Shown here: piece by piece, positions 1 to 6,474 of the stretch | Position numbering within the stretch: the stretch's first letter is position 1 | Layout of the letters: every line of letters starts with the position of its first letter | Origin: an uncultured Mucilaginibacter sp. | GTDB lineage: Bacteria; Bacteroidota; Bacteroidia; Sphingobacteriales; Sphingobacteriaceae | Assembly: GCA_946479225.1 (NCBI GenBank) | Contig: CAMLFI010000108.1 | Location: 1-7,718, forward strand | DNA length: 7,718 nt | Reading direction: 5' to 3' | The notes under the pieces: model-generated | What the model saw: the letters and a program-made list of their open reading frames with translations, nothing else | Told to the model about the DNA's origin: nothing | Databases searched by the model: none | Position numbers and translations under genes: made by a program

Positions 1-125
1 TAAATACAATAGAGGTTTGGGCCAAGAATGCTTACGATGCTGAATTGGATAACGAACCCGAAAATTTTGCCAAGCTGGCCGAAGAGGTAAAAGGTGGTGC
101 CAAAATAAGGAGGATTGATGAGTAA
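1..125 (+). CDS. mraZ: MraZ, C-terminal end (partial, 5' end outside window)
   Basis: The reading frame is open from base 3 and gives 40 codons ending in TAA at 123-125. The peptide starts NTIEVWAKNAYDAEL and continues through an acidic stretch to a helix of the FAKLAEEVKGG type. This matches the end of MraZ proteins, where an 'IEIW' strand is followed by a 'FA.LAEEV' helix. MraZ is a DNA-binding protein of the AbrB/SpoVT double-fold type that binds repeats upstream of its own gene and controls the dcw cluster. Most of the protein (about 150 residues in the family) and the operator repeats lie upstream and cannot be seen. The position directly before rsmH is the classic first place in the cluster and is the main support, since only the tail is present. 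The last 8 bases overlap the rsmH start. Confidence 0.85.
   Translation, partial: NTIEVWAKNAYDAELDNEPENFAKLAEEVKGGAKIRRIDE
108..113 (+). promoter_or_regulatory. Shine-Dalgarno-like AGGAGG before rsmH
   Basis: AGGAGG lies 4 bases before the ATG at 118 and inside the last codons of mraZ, where it encodes Arg-Arg. It favours ATG 118 over the in-frame TTG at 115, which would be only 1 base away. A perfect core is notable because Bacteroidota ribosomes generally use Shine-Dalgarno pairing little. The other starts here show at most a G-run (GGGGG at 1400-1404 before ftsI) or A-rich sequence. It may be a by-product of the mraZ codons rather than a working site. Confidence 0.4.
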
Positions 126-1020
126 TTACCATACCCCCGTTATGCTGCAGGAGTGTATTGAGGCGCTGAATATTCGCCCGGATGGCACTTATGTGGATGT
201 AACTTTTGGCGGTGGTGGGCACTCGCGCGAGATAATGAAGCATTTAGGCGAAGGCGGCAGATTGCTGGCTTTTGATCAGGATGCCGACGCGCAGCAGAAC
301 GCGATAGATGATAAGCGGTTTGAACTGGTAGACCAGAACTTTCGCTTTCTGAAAAACTTTTGCCGTTTGCATGGCGCTATTCCGGTTGACGGCATACTGG
401 CTGATTTGGGGGTTTCGTCTTACCAGTTTGACCAGGCTGAACGTGGTTTTTCTATCCGCTTTGATGCTGAACTGGATATGCGGATGAATCAGTCATCTGA
501 TTTAAGTGCTAAAGAAGTTGTAAATACTTATGCTGAGGCCGATCTGCATCGCATTTTCGGCATATATGGCGAAATACAGAATGCTAAATCGCTGGCAAAA
601 ACTATAGTTACCGCAAGGTTAAACGCGCCGATAAATACGGTTGCTGATCTGAAGAATGCCATCGGTGGGCTGATCCCACGCGGTAAAGAAAATAAATACC
701 TGGCTCAGGTTTTCCAGGCGCTGCGTATTGAGGTTAACCAGGAACTGGAAGCGCTAAAGGATTTTTTGATCCAGAGTGCGGAGGTATTGGTATCGGGTGG
801 AAGGTTGGTGGTAATGTCATACCATTCACTGGAGGACCGGTTGGTAAAAAACTTCATCGCCAAAGGAAAATTCAGCGGCGAGGTGGTGAAGGACCTTTAT
901 GGAAATGATCAGAAACCTTTGGATGCTATAAGCCGCGGAGCTATAACAGCATCAGAAGAAGAGATAAAAAATAATAACAGGGCACGGAGCGCTAAATTAA
1001 GAATAGCGGTAAAAAAATGA
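118..1020 (+). CDS. rsmH: 16S rRNA (cytosine(1402)-N4)-methyltransferase RsmH (MraW)
   Basis: This enzyme transfers a methyl group from S-adenosylmethionine to N4 of C1402 in the 16S rRNA decoding centre. It is cytoplasmic and acts on the small subunit. From ATG 118 the protein has 300 residues, close to the usual 300-315. The family motifs are in order: HTPVML (5-10), the SAM-binding glycine loop VDVTFGGGGHS (26-36), the acidic FDQD strand end (52-55), GILADLGVSSYQFD (92-105), GFSIRFDAELDMRM (110-123), KENKYLAQVFQALRIEVN (190-207), GGRLVVMSYHSLEDRLVK (227-244) and the basic tail RARSAKLRIA (288-297). A TTG at 115 is in frame but sits too close to AGGAGG and lacks family support, so ATG 118 is preferred. 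The gene overlaps mraZ by 8 bases and ends in an ATGA overlap with the next gene, consistent with translational coupling. Nothing is missing from the fold. Confidence 0.97.
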   Translation: MSNYHTPVMLQECIEALNIRPDGTYVDVTFGGGGHSREIMKHLGEGGRLLAFDQDADAQQNAIDDKRFELVDQNFRFLKNFCRLHGAIPVDGILADLGVSSYQFDQAERGFSIRFDAELDMRMNQSSDLSAKEVVNTYAEADLHRIFGIYGEIQNAKSLAKTIVTARLNAPINTVADLKNAIGGLIPRGKENKYLAQVFQALRIEVNQELEALKDFLIQSAEVLVSGGRLVVMSYHSLEDRLVKNFIAKGKFSGEVVKDLYGNDQKPLDAISRGAITASEEEIKNNNRARSAKLRIAVKK

Positions 1021-1415
1021 CCAATCGTTTACGTACCGAAATTGAACAGGAAGACGAAGCAGATATAGCTGTAGAGAAAAATGCTACAGAGATACCTGAC
1101 AACTTTTTGATGAAATTTTTGACCAACGGATTCATTACCACTGATGATGCCACCCGCGCGCTGCCTTTTGTTTTGTTCCTGGCCTTTTTAGGAATGGTAT
1201 ATATAGGGAACAGGCACCTGGCCGAAAAAAATATCCGCAAAATAGATAAGCTTACCAAAGAGGTAAAGGAGCTGAGCTGGGGTTATAAAGTAGCCAAAGC
1301 GGATATGGCGTTTAAAAGCACATTGAACGAGGTTGCGCAGCGTACCGATACGCTGGGCATTAAAGAATCTATATCGCCACCGCAAAAAATAGTATTAAAG
1401 GGGGACGTGCAATGA
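1017..1415 (+). CDS. ftsL: FtsL-type cell division protein (Bacteroidota family)
   Basis: This is a small bitopic membrane protein of 132 residues. It has a long acidic cytoplasmic N-terminus (1-46, rich in Glu and Asp), one membrane segment at about 47-64 (ALPFVLFLAFLGMVYIG) and a charged, probably coiled-coil stretch with Leu/Ile spacing at about 66-95. It ends in a short extracytoplasmic tail with a GIKES..PPQKIV pattern. FtsL partners with FtsB and FtsQ and activates FtsW-FtsI at the septum. The sequence is poorly conserved between phyla, so the call rests on topology, size and the fixed place between rsmH and ftsI. I also recognise the tail as typical of the Bacteroidetes FtsL-like family. 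It starts inside the rsmH stop (ATGA, 1017-1020) and ends inside the ftsI start (ATGA, 1412-1415). The start has no Shine-Dalgarno sequence and follows a run of A. The cytoplasmic tail is longer than that of E. coli FtsL. Confidence 0.87.
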   Translation: MTNRLRTEIEQEDEADIAVEKNATEIPDNFLMKFLTNGFITTDDATRALPFVLFLAFLGMVYIGNRHLAEKNIRKIDKLTKEVKELSWGYKVAKADMAFKSTLNEVAQRTDTLGIKESISPPQKIVLKGDVQ

Positions 1416-3538
1416 GTATCAGAACCAATATACTTTTACGTGTATACATAGCTTTTGGGCTTATTGTGTTGCTGTCTTTAGCGGTAATTGGTCAGCTTTA
1501 CCGCCTTCAGTATGTGCAAGGCGATAAGTGGAAGCAAATGGCGAGCAAATCGTCAACCAAATACGAAACCATTGAAGCGGTAAGAGGCAATATATATTCT
1601 GTTGACGGCAGCTTGCTGGCCACATCGGTACCTGAGTATGAGCTGCACATGGATATGATAGCCGGCAAAATTGCCGACGATGAAGTTTTTTACGCCAAGG
1701 TAGATTCGCTGGCAGCAAGTTTGGCAAGAATGTATCCTGATAAAACCACCCGCGATTATTCTCGTTTGCTGCGCGAGGCCCGTAAGGAGAAGCTGCGTTA
1801 TCAATTGATCCGCAGGCGCGTTACGTTTAACGAGTTGAAGGCCATACGCAAGTTTCCGATATTCAACCTGGGTAAATACGGCGGCGGATTGATAGTTGAA
1901 CAGAAAAACAAACGCATCCTGCCGTTCAAATCGCTGGCTGCCCGTACAATCGGTTATAAAAACGAGAACGTAACTAACGGCGTTGGCTTAGAGGGTGCTT
2001 TTGTTAAAGAGATAAGCGGCGAGAATGGCAAACGTTTGATGCAGCGCATAGCCGGTGGTGTATACGTACCGGTTAACGAAGAGGACGATGAAGAGCAGGC
2101 AAAAGACGGCGCTGATATTATATCAACTATTGATGTAAACTACCAGGACCTGGCGCAGAAAGTGTTAAAAAAACAGCTGGATAGCATACAGGCCGATTTT
2201 GGTACGGTTGTTTTGATGGAGGTGGCAACCGGCGAGATCCGTGCCATTGCCAACTTTACCCGCACACCCGAAGGTGACTATAAGGAGAAAATGAACTATG
2301 CTATTGCTGCTTCGGCTGAGCCGGGTTCTACTTTCAAGCTGGCATCGTATATGGCGATGATAGACGATAAGAAAATTGATACCAATAGTGTTATTAATGC
2401 GGCCCATGGCACTTTTGCTGTGATGAATCCGCGTAATGGCAGGGTAGCTTTAAAAATAAGAGACACAGAAGATCATGGCGGACCGATAACTGCCAAACGT
2501 GCTTTGGAAGAATCGTCAAATATAGCGGTGGCGCGTTTTGTAAATAAAGCTTACGGTAGCAATCCGCAGGCATTTATTGATAAATTATACAGTTTCCATT
2601 TAAATGAGCCTAACCAATTACAAATAAAGGGCGAAGGCAAACCAAGGGTAAAAAATACACGCAGCGAAGATTGGAACAAGATCCAGTCGCTTTGGCAAAT
2701 AGCTTATGGTTATGAGTCGAAGTTAACGCCGCTGCAAATGCTTACTTTTTATAACTCAGTAGCCAATAATGGTAAACTGATAGCTCCATTATTTGTTCGC
2801 GAGATCCGCCGCATGGGTAACACAGTAGAACGTTTCAATGCAAGGGTTATCAATCCGAAAGTATGTTCAGACGAAACTCTCGCCAAAGTGCGCGGTATGC
2901 TGGAAGGTGTGGTTTTAGAAGGTACAGGTAAACTGATTATCAAAAATAAATTATACAGCGTGGCCGGTAAAACGGGTACCGCCCAAATTGCTAACGGCGC
3001 AGCCGGTTATGGCAGCAAAAGCAGTCACCAGGCTTCTTTCTGCGGATATTTTCCGGCGGATAAACCAAAATATTCAATGATAGTGGTTATCAGCAATCCA
3101 CGCGTAGGCTCGCATTTGGCGGCATGGGTGGCCGGGCCGGTGTTTCGTAAAATAGCAGACAGGGTTTACGCTAACGACCTGAATATTAACCAACAGCCTG
3201 CACCATTAAAGTTTGTGGGCAATACCAACCTACCAAAAGTAAAGAGCGGCAATGTAAAGGCTTTAAAACTTGTGCACGAGCAATTAGGTCTTAAACCGCT
3301 ATATGCATCAGCAAATACCGGGATTGACACCAGCGCGGGTATAGCATTTGAAGACGTAAAATATAAAACAGGTACCGTTCCGGCTGTTGCAGGCATGGGC
3401 TTAAGCGATGCCCTGTACACGTTAGGCAACGCCGGTTATAAAGCGGTTGTGCGTGGGGCAGGGGCGGTTGCAAGCCAGTCGGTGCCCGCAGGTAACGTAT
3501 TGCGTAAGGGATCTAAAATATTTATTGAGCTGCGATGA
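1412..3538 (+). CDS. ftsI: Class B penicillin-binding protein FtsI/PBP3 (septal transpeptidase) with PASTA domain
   Basis: This septal D,D-transpeptidase crosslinks peptidoglycan during division together with FtsW. The protein has 708 residues. It has a short cytoplasmic start, a membrane anchor at about 11-29, the N-terminal dimerisation/pedestal region from about 55 (RGNIYSVDGSLLATSVPEY, 58-76) to about 220, and then the transpeptidase domain at about 235-585. Catalytic motifs are intact: SxxK at S306-K309 in EPGSTFKL, SxN at S368-N370 in EESSNIA, and KTG at 520-522 in AGKTGTAQ. The C-terminus carries one PASTA domain at about 652-708 (TVPAVAGMGLSDALYTLGNAG and following). E. coli FtsI (588 residues) lacks this domain, but it is common in Bacteroidota and SpoVD-type proteins. 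A linker rich in Asn, Pro and Lys (about 586-650) joins the two. The start overlaps the ftsL stop and the stop overlaps the murE start, both as ATGA. GGGGG at 1400-1404 could help initiation. SpoVD would be the name in Firmicutes; the context here favours FtsI. Confidence 0.96.
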   Translation: MSIRTNILLRVYIAFGLIVLLSLAVIGQLYRLQYVQGDKWKQMASKSSTKYETIEAVRGNIYSVDGSLLATSVPEYELHMDMIAGKIADDEVFYAKVDSLAASLARMYPDKTTRDYSRLLREARKEKLRYQLIRRRVTFNELKAIRKFPIFNLGKYGGGLIVEQKNKRILPFKSLAARTIGYKNENVTNGVGLEGAFVKEISGENGKRLMQRIAGGVYVPVNEEDDEEQAKDGADIISTIDVNYQDLAQKVLKKQLDSIQADFGTVVLMEVATGEIRAIANFTRTPEGDYKEKMNYAIAASAEPGSTFKLASYMAMIDDKKIDTNSVINAAHGTFAVMNPRNGRVALKIRDTEDHGGPITAKRALEESSNIAVARFVNKAYGSNPQAFIDKLYSFHLNEPNQLQIKGEGKPRVKNTRSEDWNKIQSLWQIAYGYESKLTPLQMLTFYNSVANNGKLIAPLFVREIRRMGNTVERFNARVINPKVCSDETLAKVRGMLEGVVLEGTGKLIIKNKLYSVAGKTGTAQIANGAAGYGSKSSHQASFCGYFPADKPKYSMIVVISNPRVGSHLAAWVAGPVFRKIADRVYANDLNINQQPAPLKFVGNTNLPKVKSGNVKALKLVHEQLGLKPLYASANTGIDTSAGIAFEDVKYKTGTVPAVAGMGLSDALYTLGNAGYKAVVRGAGAVASQSVPAGNVLRKGSKIFIELR

Positions 3539-4992
3539 AGTACCTGAGCGACATAATAAAGGGTGTATCTTTTACCGAACTGCAGGGCAGCGCCGATGTT
3601 GAGATCAGCGCCGTTGTGTTTGATTCGCGTAAGGTGGTGCCCGGTTGTTTGTTTGTCGCGGTGAGAGGTACTGTTGTTGACGGTCATGATTATATAGAGC
3701 AAGCCATAAAACAAGGGGCAGCGGCTATAATCTGCGAGGATCTGCCCGCTCATACCGCCACCGAAGTTGACTTTTTAATGGTTGCCGATTCTGCCAAAGT
3801 TTTAGGAACAGTAGCGGCCAATTTTTATGATAACGCATCCGACAAGTTAAAACTGGTAGGGGTAACCGGAACTAACGGTAAAACTACGGTAGCTACGCTG
3901 CTTTATCAGCTGTTCAGGGAGTTAGGTTACAAATGTGGTCTGCTATCAACGGTAGAGAACCAGATAAACGGCAAGGTTATTCCATCAACCCACACCACAC
4001 CTGACCCTGTAGTGCTGAACAGCTTGCTGAATGATATGGTAGAGCAAGGCTGCGATTATTGCTTTATGGAAGTGAGCTCGCACGCTGTGGCACAGCATAG
4101 GATAGAGGGACTAAGTTTTGCGGGTGGCATTTTTACCAACCTTACGCATGATCACCTGGATTATCATAAAACATTTGATAATTACCTGAAAGCTAAGAAA
4201 GCCTTTTTTGATGGCCTGCCTAAAGATGCCTTCGCGCTTACCAATGTTGACGACAGGAACGGCAACGTAATGCTGCAAAACACAAAGGCCCATAAAAAAA
4301 GCTACGCGCTAAAAAACATGGCCGACTATAAGGCCAAAATACTGGAGAATCAATTTGGCGGTTTGCTGCTGATGATTGATGGCGAAGAAGTTTGGTTCAG
4401 GATGGTAGGAAGCTTTAATGCATACAACCTGCTGGCAGTTTATACTACTGCCATGTTGTTGGAGCAGGACAAAGCGAAAGTACTAACCGCGCTAAGTAAG
4501 CTAAGCGGCGCCGAAGGACGGTTTGACTACATAGTAGCGCCCAACAAAATAATAGGCATAGTTGATTATGCCCACACACCTGATGCTGTGCAGAATGTGT
4601 TAAGCACTATACACGACATACGCAAAGGCAACGAAAAAGTAATAACGGTTATAGGCTGCGGCGGCGATAGGGATAAAACCAAGCGCCCGGTTATGGCAAA
4701 AGTGGCTTGTGAGTGGAGTGATAAGGTGATTTTGACGTCCGATAATCCGCGCACAGAAGACCCTGCCGCTATTATAAAAGATATGGAGGCGGGCGTTGAT
4801 GCCGCTTTTAAACGTGTTACCGTAAGCATAGCCGACAGGCGCGAGGCGATAAAAACAGCTGTTATGCTGGCACAACCCGGCGACATTGTTTTGTTAGCCG
4901 GCAAGGGCCATGAAAAATACCAGGAAATAAACGGAGTGAAAAATCACTTTGATGATAAGGAAGAGTTATTGAACCAGTTTAAGATGATGTGA
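3535..4992 (+). CDS. murE: UDP-MurNAc-L-Ala-D-Glu:meso-diaminopimelate ligase MurE
   Basis: This cytoplasmic ATP-dependent ligase adds the third residue of the peptidoglycan stem peptide. At 485 residues it matches the family (about 480-500). It has an N-terminal substrate domain (1-100, with FDSRKV at 29-34). The central ATPase has P-loop GVTGTNGKTT (109-118), MEVSSHAVAQHRIEG (178-192), the NLTHDHLDYH segment (202-211) and the probable carbamylated lysine K221 in YLKAKKAFFD. The C-terminal domain has AEGRFD (326-331), VDYAHTPDA (343-351), GCGGDRDKTKRP (374-385) and GKGHEKYQ (456-463). TSDNPRTEDP (401-410) holds the DNPR motif that in characterised MurE enzymes marks meso-diaminopimelate rather than lysine as the added amino acid, so the wall is predicted to be the A1-gamma type. 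The start overlaps the ftsI stop as ATGA. The gene ends the tightly packed block, and a 124-base gap with repeats follows where many other bacteria have murF. Confidence 0.97.
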   Translation: MKYLSDIIKGVSFTELQGSADVEISAVVFDSRKVVPGCLFVAVRGTVVDGHDYIEQAIKQGAAAIICEDLPAHTATEVDFLMVADSAKVLGTVAANFYDNASDKLKLVGVTGTNGKTTVATLLYQLFRELGYKCGLLSTVENQINGKVIPSTHTTPDPVVLNSLLNDMVEQGCDYCFMEVSSHAVAQHRIEGLSFAGGIFTNLTHDHLDYHKTFDNYLKAKKAFFDGLPKDAFALTNVDDRNGNVMLQNTKAHKKSYALKNMADYKAKILENQFGGLLLMIDGEEVWFRMVGSFNAYNLLAVYTTAMLLEQDKAKVLTALSKLSGAEGRFDYIVAPNKIIGIVDYAHTPDAVQNVLSTIHDIRKGNEKVITVIGCGGDRDKTKRPVMAKVACEWSDKVILTSDNPRTEDPAAIIKDMEAGVDAAFKRVTVSIADRREAIKTAVMLAQPGDIVLLAGKGHEKYQEINGVKNHFDDKEELLNQFKMM

Positions 4993-4996
4993 GGGT

Positions 4997-5101
4997 GATG
5001 TGCAAATATGCGGATAAGAGGATTAATATAAGCCAGTAATAACAATATAAGTAACCAAGTAAAAACCATTTGCACATCTGCATATCAGCACGTCTGCAAA
5101 T
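4997..5101 (+). repeat. Octamer-based inverted repeat in the murE-mraY gap
   Basis: The 124-base gap (4993-5116) contains a perfect 11-base inverted repeat, GATGTGCAAAT (4997-5007) and ATTTGCACATC (5068-5078), separated by a 60-base AT-rich spacer. The right side is also a degenerate tandem array with an 8-base period: TTGCACAT, CTGCATAT, CAGCACGT, CTGCAAAT (5070-5101). The left side carries two inverted copies, ATGTGCAA and ATATGCGG (4998-5013), the first an exact reverse complement of TTGCACAT. A second possible stem lies inside the right block: ATTTGCA (5068-5074) with TGCAAAT (5095-5101). No T-tract follows, so it does not look like an intrinsic terminator. No clear Bacteroidota promoter (TTTG with TAnnTTTG) was found in the gap. 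Function is unknown; an RNA structure in the mraY leader or a dispersed intergenic repeat are the simplest readings. Confidence 0.7.
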
Positions 5102-5116
5102 TAGAGCGAAGCGTAA

Positions 5117-6373
5117 ATGCTATATTATTTATTTACATACCTGTACGAAAACTACCATATTCCCGGAACGGGGGTAATGCAGTATATCACTGTGCGTATG
5201 GCTTTGGCTGTTATCACTTCGCTGCTGGTAACTACGGTTTATGGTCGCCGGCTGATAGATTATTTGCGCTACAAACAGGTAGGCGAAACGGTTAGGAACT
5301 TAGGTCTGGAAGGGCAAATGCAAAAGCAGGGTACGCCAACAATGGGTGGACTCATTATTATAGCAGGTATACTTATCCCAACGCTGTTGTTTGCAAGATT
5401 AGGGAACGTATATGTTATCCTGATGCTGGTTACTACTGTTTGGTTAGGCGCCATCGGTTTTTTAGATGATTACATTAAAGTATTCAGAAAGAACAAGGAA
5501 GGATTAGCCGGCAGGTTTAAAATAACGGGTCAGGTTGGTTTGGCACTGATAGTTGGCTTTACCATGTACAACAATCCGAATATTGTTGCAAGACAAGAGG
5601 TTAAACTGCCTATTAAATACGATGCGCCGGTTCAATTCCGGATGAAAAAGGATAATACCGGAAAAGATAAGCCGGTATATTTTCAGGACATCAAGTCGGT
5701 AAAAACCACGTTGCCTTTTATTAAAAATAATGAGTTTGATTACGGTAAGGTTATTGAGTTTTTAGGCGGCGATTACGAACGGTACACGCTCCTGATATTT
5801 ATGCTGGCCGTTATAATAATAATAACTGCTATATCCAACGGTGCCAATATAACGGATGGAATTGATGGCCTCGCGACGGGTACATCGGCCATAATGGGGT
5901 TCACGCTCGCTATACTGGCCTATGTGTCAGGTAACGTACTCATATCAGATTACCTGAATATTATGTATATCCCTCATACAGGTGAGTTGGTAATTTTTGC
6001 GGGTGCATTTGTTGGGGCCTGTGTAGGGTTTTTATGGTACAACGCATACCCCGCCCAGGTTTTTATGGGCGATACAGGCAGCCTAACCATAGGTGGTATT
6101 ATAGCGGTTTTTGCGCTTTTGATACGCAAGGAACTATTGCTGCCAGTGTTGGCAGGTATATTTTTGATAGAGAATCTGTCGGTAGTAATGCAGGTAGGGT
6201 GGTTTAAGTATACCCGAAAAAGGTTTGGCGAAGGCCGCAGGATCTTCCTGATGTCGCCGCTGCATCACCATTATCAAAAGAAGGGTTTCCACGAATCGAA
6301 AATTGTAACCCGTTTTTGGATCATCGGCATTATGCTGGCGATACTGACGGTAATAACGTTGAAGTTGCGCTAA
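5117..6373 (+). CDS. mraY: Phospho-N-acetylmuramoyl-pentapeptide-transferase MraY
   Basis: This integral membrane enzyme transfers phospho-MurNAc-pentapeptide from UDP to undecaprenyl phosphate, giving lipid I. The protein has 418 residues and about ten hydrophobic segments. Family motifs: GTPTMGGL (72-79), the acidic pair D117-D118 in GFLDDYIKV with the basic loop [11 protein letters not shown] (125-135), [16 protein letters not shown] (240-255), [16 protein letters not shown] (308-323, catalytic-site D318) and [12 protein letters not shown] (379-390, HHH at 383-385). It is about 55-60 residues longer than E. coli MraY (360). The extra length lies mostly in one hydrophilic segment at about 153-222, between two membrane helices and probably on the periplasmic side, a feature I associate with Bacteroidota. 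The N-terminus ([13 protein letters not shown]...GTGVMQYI) fits relatives, so ATG 5117 is preferred over ATG 5177. No Shine-Dalgarno sequence is seen. It is set apart from murE by 124 bases and from murD by 101 bases, both with inverted repeats. Confidence 0.97.
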   Translation: MLYYLFTYLYENYHIPGTGVMQYITVRMALAVITSLLVTTVYGRRLIDYLRYKQVGETVRNLGLEGQMQKQGTPTMGGLIIIAGILIPTLLFARLGNVYVILMLVTTVWLGAIGFLDDYIKVFRKNKEGLAGRFKITGQVGLALIVGFTMYNNPNIVARQEVKLPIKYDAPVQFRMKKDNTGKDKPVYFQDIKSVKTTLPFIKNNEFDYGKVIEFLGGDYERYTLLIFMLAVIIIITAISNGANITDGIDGLATGTSAIMGFTLAILAYVSGNVLISDYLNIMYIPHTGELVIFAGAFVGACVGFLWYNAYPAQVFMGDTGSLTIGGIIAVFALLIRKELLLPVLAGIFLIENLSVVMQVGWFKYTRKRFGEGRRIFLMSPLHHHYQKKGFHESKIVTRFWIIGIMLAILTVITLKLR

Positions 6374-6377
6374 CGGC

Positions 6378-6468
6378 AGTTCATGGATCATTGTTGATGG
6401 TTCATGGAGGAAGAAAGTATAAGAGAACATAAAAAGGACCATGAACTAAGGACCATGATCCATGAACT
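6378..6468 (+). repeat. Heptamer-based inverted repeat (30-bp stem) in the mraY-murD gap
   Basis: Two 30-base arms, 6378-6407 and 6439-6468, are inverted copies around a 31-base purine-rich loop. In register I count 25 Watson-Crick pairs, 2 G-T wobbles and 3 mismatches (at 6392, 6396 and 6397). The outer 14 bases pair perfectly (AGTTCATGGATCAT with ATGATCCATGAACT), as do the inner 8 (GTTCATGG with CCATGAAC, after shift of none). Each arm is a degenerate tandem array with a 7-base period: TTCATGG, ATCATTG, TTGATGG, TTCATGG on the left (6380-6407) and CCATGAA, CTAAGGA, CCATGAT, CCATGAA on the right (6439-6466). It begins 4 bases after the mraY stop and ends 6 bases before the murD ATG. There is no T-tract, so it is not a canonical terminator. 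It could stabilise the mraY mRNA end, limit ribosome access to murD, or simply be a dispersed intergenic repeat. Confidence 0.85.
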
Positions 6469-6474
6469 AACAGA

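Noticed and set aside
115..117. TTG as the rsmH start
   Set aside because: It adds one residue only, is 1 base from AGGAGG, and the ATG at 118 has better spacing and fits the family start.
4566..4904. Antisense open frame of 112 codons across the end of murE
   Set aside because: It lies wholly opposite a well-supported murE, shows no family motif or own start signal, and its peptide composition looks like the shadow of the coding strand. The same holds for antisense frames at 3436-3753, 6134-6442 and 7311-7547.
5070..5101. CRISPR-like array in the murE-mraY gap
   Set aside because: Units are 8 bases, degenerate and contiguous with no spacers, and no cas genes are present.
4993..5116. A promoter for mraY
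   Set aside because: I looked for the Bacteroidota TAnnTTTG element with an upstream TTTG or TTG and found no convincing pair at proper spacing.
5372..5380. DnaA-box-like TTATCCCAA
   Set aside because: It is a single imperfect match inside mraY coding sequence with no cluster, no AT-rich unwinding region and no dnaA nearby.
6378..6468. Rho-independent terminator between mraY and murD
   Set aside because: The stem is long with mismatches, the loop is 31 bases and no T-run follows; the gene after it belongs to the same pathway.
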